64,000 bases of DNA from Streptomyces barringtoniae (GTDB lineage Bacteria > Actinomycetota > Actinomycetes > Streptomycetales > Streptomycetaceae). Under the pieces are notes generated by a model, which was given only the letters and a program-made list of their open reading frames with translations, was not told the origin of the DNA and searched no databases. Positions within the stretch are counted from its first letter, which is position 1. Every line of letters begins with the position of its first letter. The stretch is from NCBI RefSeq assembly GCF_020819595.1, contig NZ_JAJHNP010000005.1:310001-374000 (forward strand), written 5' to 3'. The position numbers and the translations under genes were made by a program. Shown here one piece after another: positions 39,726 to 49,429 of this stretch.

Positions 39726-41012
39726 GTGCCCATCTCTCGCAGAGCCCTCGCCGCCGCTGCCGTCGCCCTCGTCCTGCCGCTGAGCGCCTGCGGCTCGGGA
39801 GGCGACGGCGGCGGCTCGGCCGACGCCTCCGGCAAGGTCGAGGGCGACATCACCTTCCAGACCTGGAATCTGCGCGCGAACTTCAAGTCGTACTTCGACG
39901 GTCTCATAGCCGACTTCGAGAAGAAGTACCCCGGCACGCACGTGAAGTGGATCGACCAGCCGGCCGAGGGTTATCCCGACAAGCTCAGCGCGGACGCCGG
40001 CGGCGGCACCCTGCCCGACGTCGTCAACGTCTCCCCGGACCTGGTCGCCCCGCTCGCCAGGGCGGGCCTCGCGCTCGACCTCGACAAGGCGGCCGGCAAG
40101 TACAAGCCCGAGTACCTGGACGGGGCCTGGGCCAGCCACCAGGTGCCGGGCATGAGCGGTACGTACGCCTTCCCCTGGTACCTGAACACCGGCCCGCTCT
40201 TCTACAACAAGGCCCTCTTCCGAAAGGCCGGGATCGACCCCGACCAGCCGCCGAAGACGTACGACGAACTCTTCGCCGACGCCCTGCAGATGGCGAGGAA
40301 GAGCGGCGGCAAGGTCGCCACCCTCGCCAACGTGCCCACCATCGAGGACTTCGGCCGCTACGGCGTCACCCTGATGAACAAGCAGGGCACGGCCTTCGCC
40401 TTCAACGACACCAAGGGAGTCGCACTCCTCACCAAGTACAAGGAGTTGTACGACGCCAAGGCGCTCGACCCGCAGGCCCTGACCGCCACCCCGGAGTCCT
40501 CCGGCAAGAAGTTCCTCACCGGCGCCGTCGCCATGAACCCAGGCAGCGCCCTCGACCTCGACAACTTCAAGAAGAACGCGCCGACCCTCTACAGGAACAT
40601 CGGCATCACCGACCAGATCACCAGCACCGGACACGTCAACATGTACGTGATGGGCGTGATGGTCAACTCCCGCACCAAGCACACCCCGGCCGCCGTCGCC
40701 TTCGCCCACTTCGTCACCGACGCGCAGAACCAGATGTCCTTCGCCAAGAAGGTCGCCATCTTCCCCAGCACCGCCGGCTCCCTGAACGACCCGTACTTCA
40801 CCAAGGAGGACGGCACCGACGAGACCCGGGTGCGCATCGCCGCCGCCAAGTCCCTGAAGGGCGCGGTCAATTACACACCCGTGCTGTTCAGCGACCAGAT
40901 GAAGACCGCACTGCGCAACGAGGTGGCCAAGGCGCTCCAGGGCAAGGAGAGTCCCAAGCAGGCTCTCGACAACGCTGTCAACGCCGCCAACCGCCTCCTG
41001 CAGCAGGGCTGA
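39726..41012 (+). CDS. sugar ABC transporter substrate-binding lipoprotein (SBP family 1)
   Basis: 428-residue extracellular sugar-binding protein. The signal ISRRALAAAAVALVLPLSAC ends in a good lipobox (LSAC), so it should be lipid-anchored. The mature part has the SBP_bac_1 pattern: EGDITFQTWNLRANFKSYFD, TLPDVVNVSPDLVAPLARAG, and YAFPWYLNTGPLFYNKALF. GTG 39726 has AAGGGAG 9 bases upstream. First gene of a six-gene operon with two permeases and three glycosidases, so the ligand is probably an N-glycan-derived oligosaccharide; this is context-based. Confidence 0.92.
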   Translation: MPISRRALAAAAVALVLPLSACGSGGDGGGSADASGKVEGDITFQTWNLRANFKSYFDGLIADFEKKYPGTHVKWIDQPAEGYPDKLSADAGGGTLPDVVNVSPDLVAPLARAGLALDLDKAAGKYKPEYLDGAWASHQVPGMSGTYAFPWYLNTGPLFYNKALFRKAGIDPDQPPKTYDELFADALQMARKSGGKVATLANVPTIEDFGRYGVTLMNKQGTAFAFNDTKGVALLTKYKELYDAKALDPQALTATPESSGKKFLTGAVAMNPGSALDLDNFKKNAPTLYRNIGITDQITSTGHVNMYVMGVMVNSRTKHTPAAVAFAHFVTDAQNQMSFAKKVAIFPSTAGSLNDPYFTKEDGTDETRVRIAAAKSLKGAVNYTPVLFSDQMKTALRNEVAKALQGKESPKQALDNAVNAANRLLQQG

Positions 41013-41018
41013 CCGGCC

Positions 41019-41906
41019 ATGGCCACGCCTGTCCGCATCAGGCGCCAGCTTCCGTTCAGCCCCTGGCTGTTCGCCGCACCCGGGCTGCTCGTCACCGGCG
41101 CCTTCGTGCTCTACCCGTTCGTCTCCACCCTGGTGAACTCCTTCACCGACCGCCGCACCCTGCTGCCGGGCCACTTCGTGGACCTCGCCAACTTCCGCGA
41201 GCTGCTCCACGACGACATGTTCTGGACCGGCCTGCGCAACAGCACCCTGTACATCCTCGGGGTCGTACCCGCCCTGGTGATCCTGCCGCTGCTGCTGGCG
41301 CTGCTGGTGCAGAAGAACATCCCCGGCATCACCTTCTTCCGCTCCGCCTTCTACACCCCGGTCGTCGCCTCGATCGTGGTGGTCGGGCTGATCTGGGTGT
41401 GGCTGCTGGACGAACGCGGCCTGGTCAACTCGCTGTTGGAGACGGTCGGGATCGGCCGGGTCGGGTTCCTCAGCGACCAGTGGCTGCTCCTGCTGAGCGC
41501 GATGGCCGTCACGGTGTGGAAGGGCCTCGGCTACTACATGATCATCTATCTGGCGGCGCTGGCGAACGTGCCGCGCGAACTGCACGAGGCCGCCGCCGTG
41601 GACGGCGCGGGCCCGGTGCGCCGCTTCCTGTCGGTCACCGTGCCCGCCGTCCGCTCGACCATGGTGCTGGTCGCCGCGCTCTCCTCGGTCGCCGCCTTCA
41701 AGGTGTTCTCCGAGGTCTACCTGATGGCCGGCCCGAGCGGCGGCCCGGCCGGCGAGGACACCACCCTCGTCATGCTCGTCCAGCGCACCGGCACCGGCCT
41801 GACCGGCCGCGTCGGCTACGCCTCCGCGCTCTCGGTCGTCGTGTTCGTCGTCACCGTCGCGCTCATGCTGCTCGTGCTGCGCGCGGACCGGAGGGACGAG
41901 TCATGA
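41019..41906 (+). CDS. sugar ABC transporter permease (MalF-like)
   Basis: 295-residue CUT1-type permease with six hydrophobic segments, from LFAAPGLLVTGAFVLYPFVS to a C-terminal VVVFVVTVALMLLVLRADRR. The EAA coupling loop is NVPRELHEAAAVDGAGPVRR. Starts six bases after the binding-protein stop, and its end overlaps the next permease as ATGA. No ATPase gene is in the operon; in Streptomyces many CUT1 importers share the MsiK ATPase encoded elsewhere. Confidence 0.93.
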   Translation: MATPVRIRRQLPFSPWLFAAPGLLVTGAFVLYPFVSTLVNSFTDRRTLLPGHFVDLANFRELLHDDMFWTGLRNSTLYILGVVPALVILPLLLALLVQKNIPGITFFRSAFYTPVVASIVVVGLIWVWLLDERGLVNSLLETVGIGRVGFLSDQWLLLLSAMAVTVWKGLGYYMIIYLAALANVPRELHEAAAVDGAGPVRRFLSVTVPAVRSTMVLVAALSSVAAFKVFSEVYLMAGPSGGPAGEDTTLVMLVQRTGTGLTGRVGYASALSVVVFVVTVALMLLVLRADRRDES

Positions 41907-42808
41907 GCGTCCTGGAGAAGGTACGGCCCGAGCCGCCGGTCACCGTGCGCAAGGAGCCGCGCGTCACCGACGAACACGGCCGCCGTATCCACGTCGGCGA
42001 ACTGGTCTGGCGCTATCTGCTGCTCCTCGTCGTCCTCGCGCTGACGGTGGGCCCGTTCCTGTGGCAGCTGTCCACCTCCCTCAAGGGCCCGACCGAGGAC
42101 ATCTACAGCTCGCCGCCGAGCTTCCTGCCCGCCCGTCCCACCCTGCACAACTACACACGGGTCGCCGACACCATCCCCGTCTGGGACTACGCCCTGAACT
42201 CCCTGAAGGTCGCCACGGCCAACGTCGTCACCAACTGCGTCGGCTCGGCCCTCGCCGGGTACGCCCTGGCCAGGCTGCGCTTCCGCGGCCGGCGCGTGAC
42301 CACGCTGGCGTTCGTGCTGGCCATGCTCGTGCCGGTCGAGGGCATCGTCATCGCCCAGTTCACCACCATGCGCGAACTCGGCCTGAACAACACGCTCATC
42401 GGGGTCGTGCTGCCCGGTGCGATCGGCGCGATGAACGTGCTGCTGATGCGCAACGCCTTCCGCAATCTGCCCTACGAGATCGAGGAGGCGGCCTACGTCG
42501 ACGGCGCCGACGTCTGGCAGCGGTTCCTGCGGGTCGCCCTGCCCTCGGTGAAGGGGACGCTGGCCGTCGTCGCGATCTTCGCCTTCATGGGCGCCTGGGA
42601 CGACTTCCTGTGGCCCCTGATCGTGCTCAGCGACCCGTCCAAGTTCACCCTGACCATCGGCCTGAACTACCTGCACGGCACCTTCGCCAACGACGAACGC
42701 CTCGTCGCCGCCGGCACCGTGATCGCCGTGGCCCCGCTCATCGCGCTGTTCGCCTGCCTGCAGCGGTACTTCTTCCGCGGGGTCGGCGAGGGCGCCGTCA
42801 AGGGCTGA
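41903..42808 (+). CDS. sugar ABC transporter permease (MalG-like)
   Basis: 301-residue CUT1-type permease. A longer cytoplasmic N-terminus precedes the first helix (YLLLLVVLALTVGPFLWQLS). The periplasmic LNSLKVATANVVTNCVGSAL, the EAA loop NLPYEIEEAAYVDGADVWQR and the C-terminal AGTVIAVAPLIALFACLQRY are typical MalG features. The start overlaps the previous stop and has GGAGGGA upstream, so coupling is likely. With the preceding two genes it forms the importer for the glycan fragments made by the enzymes encoded downstream. Confidence 0.93.
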   Translation: MSVLEKVRPEPPVTVRKEPRVTDEHGRRIHVGELVWRYLLLLVVLALTVGPFLWQLSTSLKGPTEDIYSSPPSFLPARPTLHNYTRVADTIPVWDYALNSLKVATANVVTNCVGSALAGYALARLRFRGRRVTTLAFVLAMLVPVEGIVIAQFTTMRELGLNNTLIGVVLPGAIGAMNVLLMRNAFRNLPYEIEEAAYVDGADVWQRFLRVALPSVKGTLAVVAIFAFMGAWDDFLWPLIVLSDPSKFTLTIGLNYLHGTFANDERLVAAGTVIAVAPLIALFACLQRYFFRGVGEGAVKG

Positions 42809-42834
42809 ACACCCGTACGTCACAAGGACACTCC

Positions 42835-44091
42835 ATGCCCCCTGCCGTGCGCTTCGGCGTCAACTACACCCCGAGCGACGGGTGGTTCCACCACTGGCTC
42901 GACTTCGACCTCGACTCCGTGCGCGCCGACCTCGACGCGATCGCCGCGCTCGGCCTCGACCACATCCGGGTCTTCCCGCTGTGGCCCTACTTCCAGCCCA
43001 ACCGGACCCTGATCCGCCCGCGCGCCGTCGAGCAGCTCGTGGCCCTCGCCGACGCGGCCGCCGAACGCGGCCTGGACGTCAACGCCGACGGCCTGCAGGG
43101 ACACTTGAGCAGCTTCGACTTCCTGCCCGCGTGGACCCGCACCTGGCACCGGCGCAACCTCTTCACCGACCCGGACGTGGTCGAGGGCCAGGCCGCCTAT
43201 CTGCGCACCCTCGCCGCCGCCCTCGCCGACCGGCCGAACTTCCTCGGCATGACCGTCGGCAACGAGGTCAACCAGTTCGCCGCCGGCCCCCACCCCGACC
43301 CCGACCGCATCACCGCGGACGAGGCCGAGCGATGGCTCGTACGGATGCTGGCCGCCTGCGCCGACGGCGCCCCCGGCCGGCTCCATCTGCACGCCTCCTA
43401 CGACGCCGCCTGGTACCAGGACGACCAGCCCTTCACCCCCGGCCACTCCGCCCGGCTCGGCGACCTCACCGCCGTGCACTCCTGGGTGTTCAACGGCACC
43501 GCCCAGCGCCACGGCCGTACCTCCGTGCCGGCCGAGCACCACGCCGCCTACCTGGTTGAGCTGAGCAAGGCCTGGGCCAAGGAACCGCACCGGCCCGTAT
43601 GGCTCCAGGAGGTCGGGGCGCCCGCGCCGCTCGTGCCCGCCGAGCACGCCGCCGCCTTCGCCGAGGCGACGACGGTAAACGTCCTGGACTGCCCCGACCT
43701 GTGGGGGATCACCTGGTGGTGCTCCTACGACGTCTCGCGCGACCTCGCCGACTTCCCCGAACTCGAATACGGGCTGGGCCTGTTCACCGACGAGCGCCGG
43801 CCCAAGGACATCGCCCGCGTGCTGGCCGAGGCGGCACACCGGCCGCGCCCGGCCCCGGCCCCGCGCACCACGGCCCTCGTCGTACCCGACGATCCGGGCC
43901 GCCGCTCCCGCTGTGCCCCCGGCGGGGTCGTCTTCGACGCCTTCTTCCGGCTCGTCGCCGACGGCGCCCGCCCCACCACCGTCCTCGACGGCCGCGCGGA
44001 CGACAAGGACCACCTCGCCGCGCGCGGCATCACCGAGGTCGTCACTCCCGATCAGGTACTCCCCACCCCACATGGAGGAACCCGCTCGTGA
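42835..44091 (+). CDS. cytoplasmic GH5-like beta-mannosidase
   Basis: 418-residue clan GH-A hydrolase with no signal peptide, so it should act on imported sugars. The barrel begins FGVNYTPSDGWFHHWLDFDL; the general acid Glu144 is in GMTVGNEVNQF and the nucleophile Glu259 in VWLQEVGAP; WGITWWCSYDV follows. The pattern best fits GH5 subfamily 18, whose characterised members cleave Man-beta-1,4-GlcNAc from the N-glycan core; this subfamily call is from memory and context. ATG 42835 follows AAGGA. It overlaps the GH85 gene by four bases. The C-terminal 70 residues (after RPAPAPRT) may be a small extra domain. Confidence 0.82.
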   Translation: MPPAVRFGVNYTPSDGWFHHWLDFDLDSVRADLDAIAALGLDHIRVFPLWPYFQPNRTLIRPRAVEQLVALADAAAERGLDVNADGLQGHLSSFDFLPAWTRTWHRRNLFTDPDVVEGQAAYLRTLAAALADRPNFLGMTVGNEVNQFAAGPHPDPDRITADEAERWLVRMLAACADGAPGRLHLHASYDAAWYQDDQPFTPGHSARLGDLTAVHSWVFNGTAQRHGRTSVPAEHHAAYLVELSKAWAKEPHRPVWLQEVGAPAPLVPAEHAAAFAEATTVNVLDCPDLWGITWWCSYDVSRDLADFPELEYGLGLFTDERRPKDIARVLAEAAHRPRPAPAPRTTALVVPDDPGRRSRCAPGGVVFDAFFRLVADGARPTTVLDGRADDKDHLAARGITEVVTPDQVLPTPHGGTRS

Positions 44092-46127
44092 ACCCCAGCA
44101 GACGTACCGTCCTGATCGCCGGCACTGCCGCCGGCCTCTTCCCGTTGCCCGCCTTCGCGGCCGCCCGCCCCAAAGCCGCGGCGACCCCGCCGTACGCCTC
44201 CTACTGGTACCCGGACTCCCTGCCCGCCGGCAGCCCGGGCCCCGGCATCACCTGGCGCAGTCTGAAGAGCTGGCGCGCGGCCGACGACCCCGACCTCGCC
44301 TTCAACGCCGCGTCCGTGCCGCTCGCCGCCCGCTTCACCCCGACCCCGGCGAACACCACCGCCCGCGCCGGCCAGGCCCGCGTCCAGGCCCTGGTCTCCT
44401 TCGGGCCCACCTCCGCCAACCCCTCCCAGGGCTCGGCCACCGCCGACTACTACGCCCTCACCCACTGGGCCTACCTGGACGAACTGGTCTTCTGGGGCGG
44501 CTCGGCCGGGGAGGGCCTGATCCTCGCGCCGAACGCGCCGATCGTGGACGCGGCCCACCGGCACGGCGTGCCGGTGCTCGGGAACATCTTCCTGCCACCG
44601 GTGGCGTACGGCGGACAGCTCCAGTGGACCCGGGACCTCGTGCAGAAGGACGCCTCCGGGCACTGTCCGCTCGCCGCGCAACTCGTCGCGGTCGCGGCGG
44701 CCCACGGCTTCGACGGCTGGTTCGTGAACGCCGAGACGGGCGGCGGGAACACGGCACTCGGCCGGGCCGTGCTCGGGTTCGTCAAGGAGCTGCGGACGCT
44801 CGGGGCGGCGCGCGGACAGCGGGTGACCTGGTACGACGCGATGACGGTGAACGGCACGGTCAGCTGGCAGGGCGCGCTGAACAGCCAGAACCAGGCCTTC
44901 TTCCAGGCCGCCGACGACATGTTCGTGGACTTCCGGTGGAGCGCGGCCACGCTCGCCTCCTCGGGGGCGAAAGCGGATCAACTGAACCGCAGCCGGTACG
45001 AGTTGTGGGCAGGTGTCGACATCGAGTCGAACGGGTCCGGTACGCCGGTGGACTGGGACGCGATCGTGCCGTCCGGCAAGCCGCACGTCACCTCGATCGG
45101 CTTCTACCGGCCGGAGTGGACCCGCAACCACCTGCCCGCCGGCCAGCGCGCCCCGGAGGACTTCCACGCCGCGGACGACCGGTTCTGGACGGGGCGTTCG
45201 CTGGACCCGTCCCGGCCGGACGCGAGTGACCCGTGGCGGGCGCCGGCGGTGTCGGTCGCGGACCGGTCGACGGTGACCTCGCTGCCGTTCGCGAGCGTGT
45301 TCAACACGGGGCACGGGCTGCGCTGGTACGAGGACGGGGCGGTCACCTCGGACGCGGCCTGGAACCACCTCGGGCTCCAGGACCGGCTGCCGGCCCGGCG
45401 GTGGGTGGTGCGCACGGCGGGGCAGCGGCCGGCGGTCTCCTTCGACTTCGCCGATGCCTGGCGGGGCGGCAGCAGCGTGCTGGTGGACGGTGAACTCGAT
45501 CAACCGGTCGTGGTGGACGTGTACGCGACCCGGCTGCCGGTCGGTGTGAACACGGTTGTCGAGCTCACGCACCGGACCGATGCCGGCGCGGTGAACGTCG
45601 AGCTGGCGGTGGCGACGGCCGAGCCGAGCGCGGCCGGGGCGACACCGCCGTACACCTATCTGGCTGTGAACTCGATCAACAGGGGCAGGCCTGTGAGGTC
45701 GGTCAACGGCTGGCAGACCGTGACACTTCCGCTCACCGGGCTGACCGGCACCGGCACCGGCACTGTCCACGCCCTCGGTGTCCGGCTCACCGCCACCGAG
45801 GGCCCGGTGCGCTGGCGCCTCGGCGGCCTCGCCGTCCGGGACACCGCCACCGCCCCCGAGGCCCCCACGGGCGCCCGCGTCACCGCCGCGACCGGCGGCG
45901 ACCTCCGGCTCGCCTGGAACGCCGCCCCCGGCGCCGTCCGCCACTACGAACTGCACCGCCTCCTGCCCGACGGCACCCGCCGCTTCCTCGGCGGCACCTG
46001 CCAGCGCGCCTGCTTCCTCACCGGACTGCAACCCGAGCAAGGGGAGACCGCCGCACGATTCGAACTGCGTGCCGTGGGGGAGCTCTACACCACCTCCACC
46101 CCCGTCACCGTCACCCACCCCTGGTAA
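44088..46127 (+). CDS. secreted GH85 endo-beta-N-acetylglucosaminidase (ENGase)
   Basis: 679-residue enzyme that cuts the chitobiose core of N-glycans and releases the oligosaccharide from the protein. A twin-arginine-like signal (SRRTVLIAGTAAGLFPLPAF) shows export. The GH85 barrel spans about residues 35-400 with WAYLDELVFWGGSAGEGLIL, VPVLGNIFLPPVAYGG and the catalytic Asn214/Glu216 pair in GWFVNAETGGG. A beta-sandwich and a fibronectin-III-like region (APTGARVTAATGGDLRLAWN) follow. The start overlaps the GH5-like stop; TGGAGGAA is upstream. Being outside the cell while GH5-like and GH38 enzymes are inside, it should act first. Confidence 0.94.
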   Translation: MNPSRRTVLIAGTAAGLFPLPAFAAARPKAAATPPYASYWYPDSLPAGSPGPGITWRSLKSWRAADDPDLAFNAASVPLAARFTPTPANTTARAGQARVQALVSFGPTSANPSQGSATADYYALTHWAYLDELVFWGGSAGEGLILAPNAPIVDAAHRHGVPVLGNIFLPPVAYGGQLQWTRDLVQKDASGHCPLAAQLVAVAAAHGFDGWFVNAETGGGNTALGRAVLGFVKELRTLGAARGQRVTWYDAMTVNGTVSWQGALNSQNQAFFQAADDMFVDFRWSAATLASSGAKADQLNRSRYELWAGVDIESNGSGTPVDWDAIVPSGKPHVTSIGFYRPEWTRNHLPAGQRAPEDFHAADDRFWTGRSLDPSRPDASDPWRAPAVSVADRSTVTSLPFASVFNTGHGLRWYEDGAVTSDAAWNHLGLQDRLPARRWVVRTAGQRPAVSFDFADAWRGGSSVLVDGELDQPVVVDVYATRLPVGVNTVVELTHRTDAGAVNVELAVATAEPSAAGATPPYTYLAVNSINRGRPVRSVNGWQTVTLPLTGLTGTGTGTVHALGVRLTATEGPVRWRLGGLAVRDTATAPEAPTGARVTAATGGDLRLAWNAAPGAVRHYELHRLLPDGTRRFLGGTCQRACFLTGLQPEQGETAARFELRAVGELYTTSTPVTVTHPW

Positions 46128-46165
46128 CGACCGCAATCACCCGGAACCCGCAGGGAGCACCCCGC

Positions 46166-49100
46166 ATGCATGACGACCGCACTCTGGTGGAAGCCCGCCT
46201 CAGGCGTGTCCTCGACGAACGCATCCGCCCCGCCGTGTACCCCGAGTCCGTGCCGCTGCAGGTCGCGGTGTGGCACGCGCCCGGCGAACCCGTGCCGGTC
46301 GAGGAGGGACTCGCCGCCGAGCCGGAGCCCGTCCAGGTCGGCGCCCGGTGGGGTGCTCCCTGGGGCACCAGCTGGTTCCGGGTGTCCGGGACCGTGCCCG
46401 AGGCGTGGGCCGGGAGGACCGTCGAGGCCCTGCTCGACCTGGGTTTCGACGAGAACATGCCCGGCTTCCAGTGCGAGGGCCTGGTCTACCGGCCCGACGG
46501 CACCCCGGTGAAGGGCCTCAACCCCCGCAACCAGTGGGTGCGCATCGGCACCCCGGTGGCGGGCGGCGAGGAGGTGGTCCTGCACATCGAGGCCGCCTCC
46601 AACCCGGTCATCCTCGACTACCACCCCTTCCTGCCCACCCAGCTCGGCGACAGGGAAACCGCCGGGCACGAGCCGCAGTACACGCTCACCCGCATGGACC
46701 TCGCCGTCTTCGACGAGCCGGTGTGGCAGCTGGTCATGGACCTGGAGGTGCTCGGCGAGCTGATGGCCGAGCTGCCCGTGGACTCCGCGCGCCGGCACGA
46801 CGTCCTGCGCGCCGTCGAGCGGGCCCTGGACGCCGTCGACCTCCAGGACGTGAACGGCACGGCCGGCCGGGCCCGCGCCGAGCTCACCGGTGTGCTGTCG
46901 GCCCCCGCCGTACCGTCCGCGCACCGGATCAGCGCCGTCGGGCACGCGCACATCGACTCGGCCTGGCTGTGGCCGCTGCGCGAGACGGTGCGCAAGGTGG
47001 CCCGTACGACCTCCAACATGACCGCGCTGATCGAGGACGAGCCGGAGTTCGTCTTCGCCATGTCCCAGGCACAGCAGTGGGCCTGGGTGAAGGAGCACCG
47101 GCCCGAGGTGTGGGCACGGGTGAAGAAGGCCGTGGCGGAGGGGCGGTTCGTGCCGGCCGGCGGGATGTGGGTGGAGTCGGACACCAACATGCCGGGTTCG
47201 GAGGCGATGGCCCGTCAGTTCGTGCACGGCAAGCGGTTCTTCCTGGACGAGTTCGGCATCGAGAACGAGGAGGCCTGGCTGCCCGACACCTTCGGCTTCG
47301 CCGCCGGGCTCCCGCAGATCATCAAGGCGGCCGGTGCCAAGTGGCTGCTCACGCAGAAGATCTCCTGGTCCCAGACGAACAAGTTCCCGCACCACACCTT
47401 CCAGTGGGAGGGCATCGACGGCACCCGGATCTTCACGCACTTCCCGCCCGTCGACACCTACAACTGTTCCATGAAGGGTCGCGAACTCGCCCACGCGGCA
47501 CGCAACTTCAAGGACAAGGGCCGCGCCCGGCACTCCCTCGCGCCGACCGGCTGGGGCGACGGAGGCGGCGGCACCACCCGCGAGATGGTCGCCAAGGCGG
47601 CCCGGCTGCGCGACCTCGAGGGCTCGGCCACCGTGGTCTGGGAGACACCCCGCGCCTTCTTCGCCAAGGCCGAGGCCGAGTACCCCGAGCCGCCCGTCTG
47701 GGTCGGCGAGCTGTACCTCGAACTGCACCGCGCCACCCTCACCAGCCAGGCGAAGACCAAGCAGGGCAACCGGCGCAGCGAACACCTGCTGCGGGAGGCC
47801 GAACTCTGGGCGGCCACCGCGGCCGTCCGCACCGGATTCCCCTACCCCTACGAGGAGTTGGACCGGATCTGGAAGACGGTCCTGCTGCACCAGTTCCACG
47901 ACATCCTGCCCGGCTCGTCCATCGCCTGGGTGCACCGGGAGGCACGGGCGACGTACGAGCGGATCGCCGCAGAGCTGGAGGCGATCACCGGTGCGGCGCA
48001 GCGGGCCCTGGCGGGGGAGGGGACCCGGCACCTGGTCTTCAACCCGGCACCGCACAGCCGGCACGGTGTTCCCGCCGGAGGTGCCGGGACGCCGAGCCTG
48101 CCGCAGGGAACGCACGTGACCCCCCGCACCTCGGGCGGTCACGTCCTGGACAACGGCCTGCTCCGCATCGGGATCGACGCCCACGGCCTCGTCGTCTCCG
48201 CGTACGACCTCGACGCCGGCCGCGAGACCGTCGCCCCCGGCCGGGCCGCCAACCTGCTCCAACTCCACCCGGACTTCCCGAACATGTGGGACGCCTGGGA
48301 CGTCGACTCCTTCTACCGCAACACCGTCACCGACCTCACGGACGCCGAGTCGGTCGAGGCCGGCGAAGACGGCGCGTCGGTGCGGATCGTACGGAGCTTC
48401 GGCGCCTCCCGGGTCACCCAGGTGCTGACGCTGCCGCCGGACGAGCGGAGGCTGGTCATCGACACCGAGGTCGACTGGCACGAGACGGAGAAGTTCCTCA
48501 AGCTGGCCTTCCCGCTCGACCTGCACGCCGAACGGTACGCCTCCGAGACCCAGTTCGGGCACGCCTTCCGCCCCACGCACACCAACACCTCCTGGGAGGC
48601 CGCCAAGTTCGAGGCGTGCAACCACCGCTTCGTCCACCTGGAGGAGCCCGGCTGGGGCGTGGCGGTGGTCAACGACTCGACGTACGGACACGACGTGACC
48701 CGCACGGTACGCGCCGACGGCGACCGCGGTACGACGACCACGGTGCGCGTCTCCCTCCTGCGCGCCCCGCGCTTCCCCGACCCCGAGACCGACCAGGGCG
48801 TCCACCGCTTCCGCCACGCCCTCGTCCCGGGCGCCTCGATCGGCGACGCGGTCCGCGAGGGCTGGCGGATCAACCTGCCGGAACGGCACCTGACCGGCGC
48901 CCACGAGGTCGCGCCGCTGGTCGCGGTGGACAACGACGCCGTCGTGATCACGGCGGTCAAACTCGCCGACGACGGCAGCGGAGACGTGGTGGTCCGCTTC
49001 CACGAGGCCCACGGCGGCCGGGCCCGGGCGACCCTCACGGCCGGTTTCGAGGTCGCGGACGTCACGGTGACGGACCTGCTGGAACGGCCGGGCGGCGACA

Positions 49101-49183
49101 CCGAGCCACCGGAGCGCGGCGGCGAGCGGATCACCGTACGACTGCGGCCGTTCCAGCTGATGACGCTGCGGCTGCGGCGCTGA
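46166..49183 (+). CDS. cytoplasmic GH38 alpha-mannosidase
   Basis: 1005-residue class II alpha-mannosidase without a signal peptide. The GH38 catalytic domain has the zinc-site strand GHAHIDSAWLWPLRETVRK, a likely nucleophile Asp in AGGMWVESDTNMPGSEAM, and EEAWLPDTFGFAAGLPQI; the linker HQFHDILPGSSI and the C-terminal beta-domains (DNGLLRIGIDAHGLVVSAYD) are complete. The length is as expected for the bacterial/vacuolar type. ATG 46166 follows AGGGAG. Last gene of the LacI-controlled operon, before a strong terminator. It should strip alpha-mannose from imported N-glycan fragments before or with the GH5-like enzyme. Confidence 0.95.
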   Translation: MHDDRTLVEARLRRVLDERIRPAVYPESVPLQVAVWHAPGEPVPVEEGLAAEPEPVQVGARWGAPWGTSWFRVSGTVPEAWAGRTVEALLDLGFDENMPGFQCEGLVYRPDGTPVKGLNPRNQWVRIGTPVAGGEEVVLHIEAASNPVILDYHPFLPTQLGDRETAGHEPQYTLTRMDLAVFDEPVWQLVMDLEVLGELMAELPVDSARRHDVLRAVERALDAVDLQDVNGTAGRARAELTGVLSAPAVPSAHRISAVGHAHIDSAWLWPLRETVRKVARTTSNMTALIEDEPEFVFAMSQAQQWAWVKEHRPEVWARVKKAVAEGRFVPAGGMWVESDTNMPGSEAMARQFVHGKRFFLDEFGIENEEAWLPDTFGFAAGLPQIIKAAGAKWLLTQKISWSQTNKFPHHTFQWEGIDGTRIFTHFPPVDTYNCSMKGRELAHAARNFKDKGRARHSLAPTGWGDGGGGTTREMVAKAARLRDLEGSATVVWETPRAFFAKAEAEYPEPPVWVGELYLELHRATLTSQAKTKQGNRRSEHLLREAELWAATAAVRTGFPYPYEELDRIWKTVLLHQFHDILPGSSIAWVHREARATYERIAAELEAITGAAQRALAGEGTRHLVFNPAPHSRHGVPAGGAGTPSLPQGTHVTPRTSGGHVLDNGLLRIGIDAHGLVVSAYDLDAGRETVAPGRAANLLQLHPDFPNMWDAWDVDSFYRNTVTDLTDAESVEAGEDGASVRIVRSFGASRVTQVLTLPPDERRLVIDTEVDWHETEKFLKLAFPLDLHAERYASETQFGHAFRPTHTNTSWEAAKFEACNHRFVHLEEPGWGVAVVNDSTYGHDVTRTVRADGDRGTTTTVRVSLLRAPRFPDPETDQGVHRFRHALVPGASIGDAVREGWRINLPERHLTGAHEVAPLVAVDNDAVVITAVKLADDGSGDVVVRFHEAHGGRARATLTAGFEVADVTVTDLLERPGGDTEPPERGGERITVRLRPFQLMTLRLRR

Positions 49184-49192
49184 CCCGAGGCG

Positions 49193-49234
49193 GGTGCCGC
49201 CCGCGTCAGCCCCCGGGGTGACGCGGGCGGCACC
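49193..49234 (+). terminator. strong hairpin terminator of the N-glycan operon
   Basis: A perfect 16-bp stem (GGTGCCGCCCGCGTCA and its complement) with a 10-base loop begins 10 bases after the GH38 stop. Confidence 0.88.
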
Positions 49235-49429
49235 GGATCGCCGGACGGATGCTCATGGCGCAGCGGCGACCTCCTTGCGCAGAGAATCATCGACCGACTT
49301 CGCGGCCGGACACCCGCAGCGCGGCAGCTCGGCCGGCAGGGCCCGGTCGTGCGGGTCGCCGTCCCGGCCCCGCCCGCCGCCGGACCCCGGCCTGACCCGC
49401 TCCCCGGCCCCGTCCGACCCCGGCGTCGC

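Noticed and set aside
43599..46127. Extended open frame giving the GH85 protein a long N-terminal addition.
   Set aside because: The addition is antisense-like Arg/Pro sequence; the GTG at 44088 has a ribosome site and a signal peptide directly behind it.
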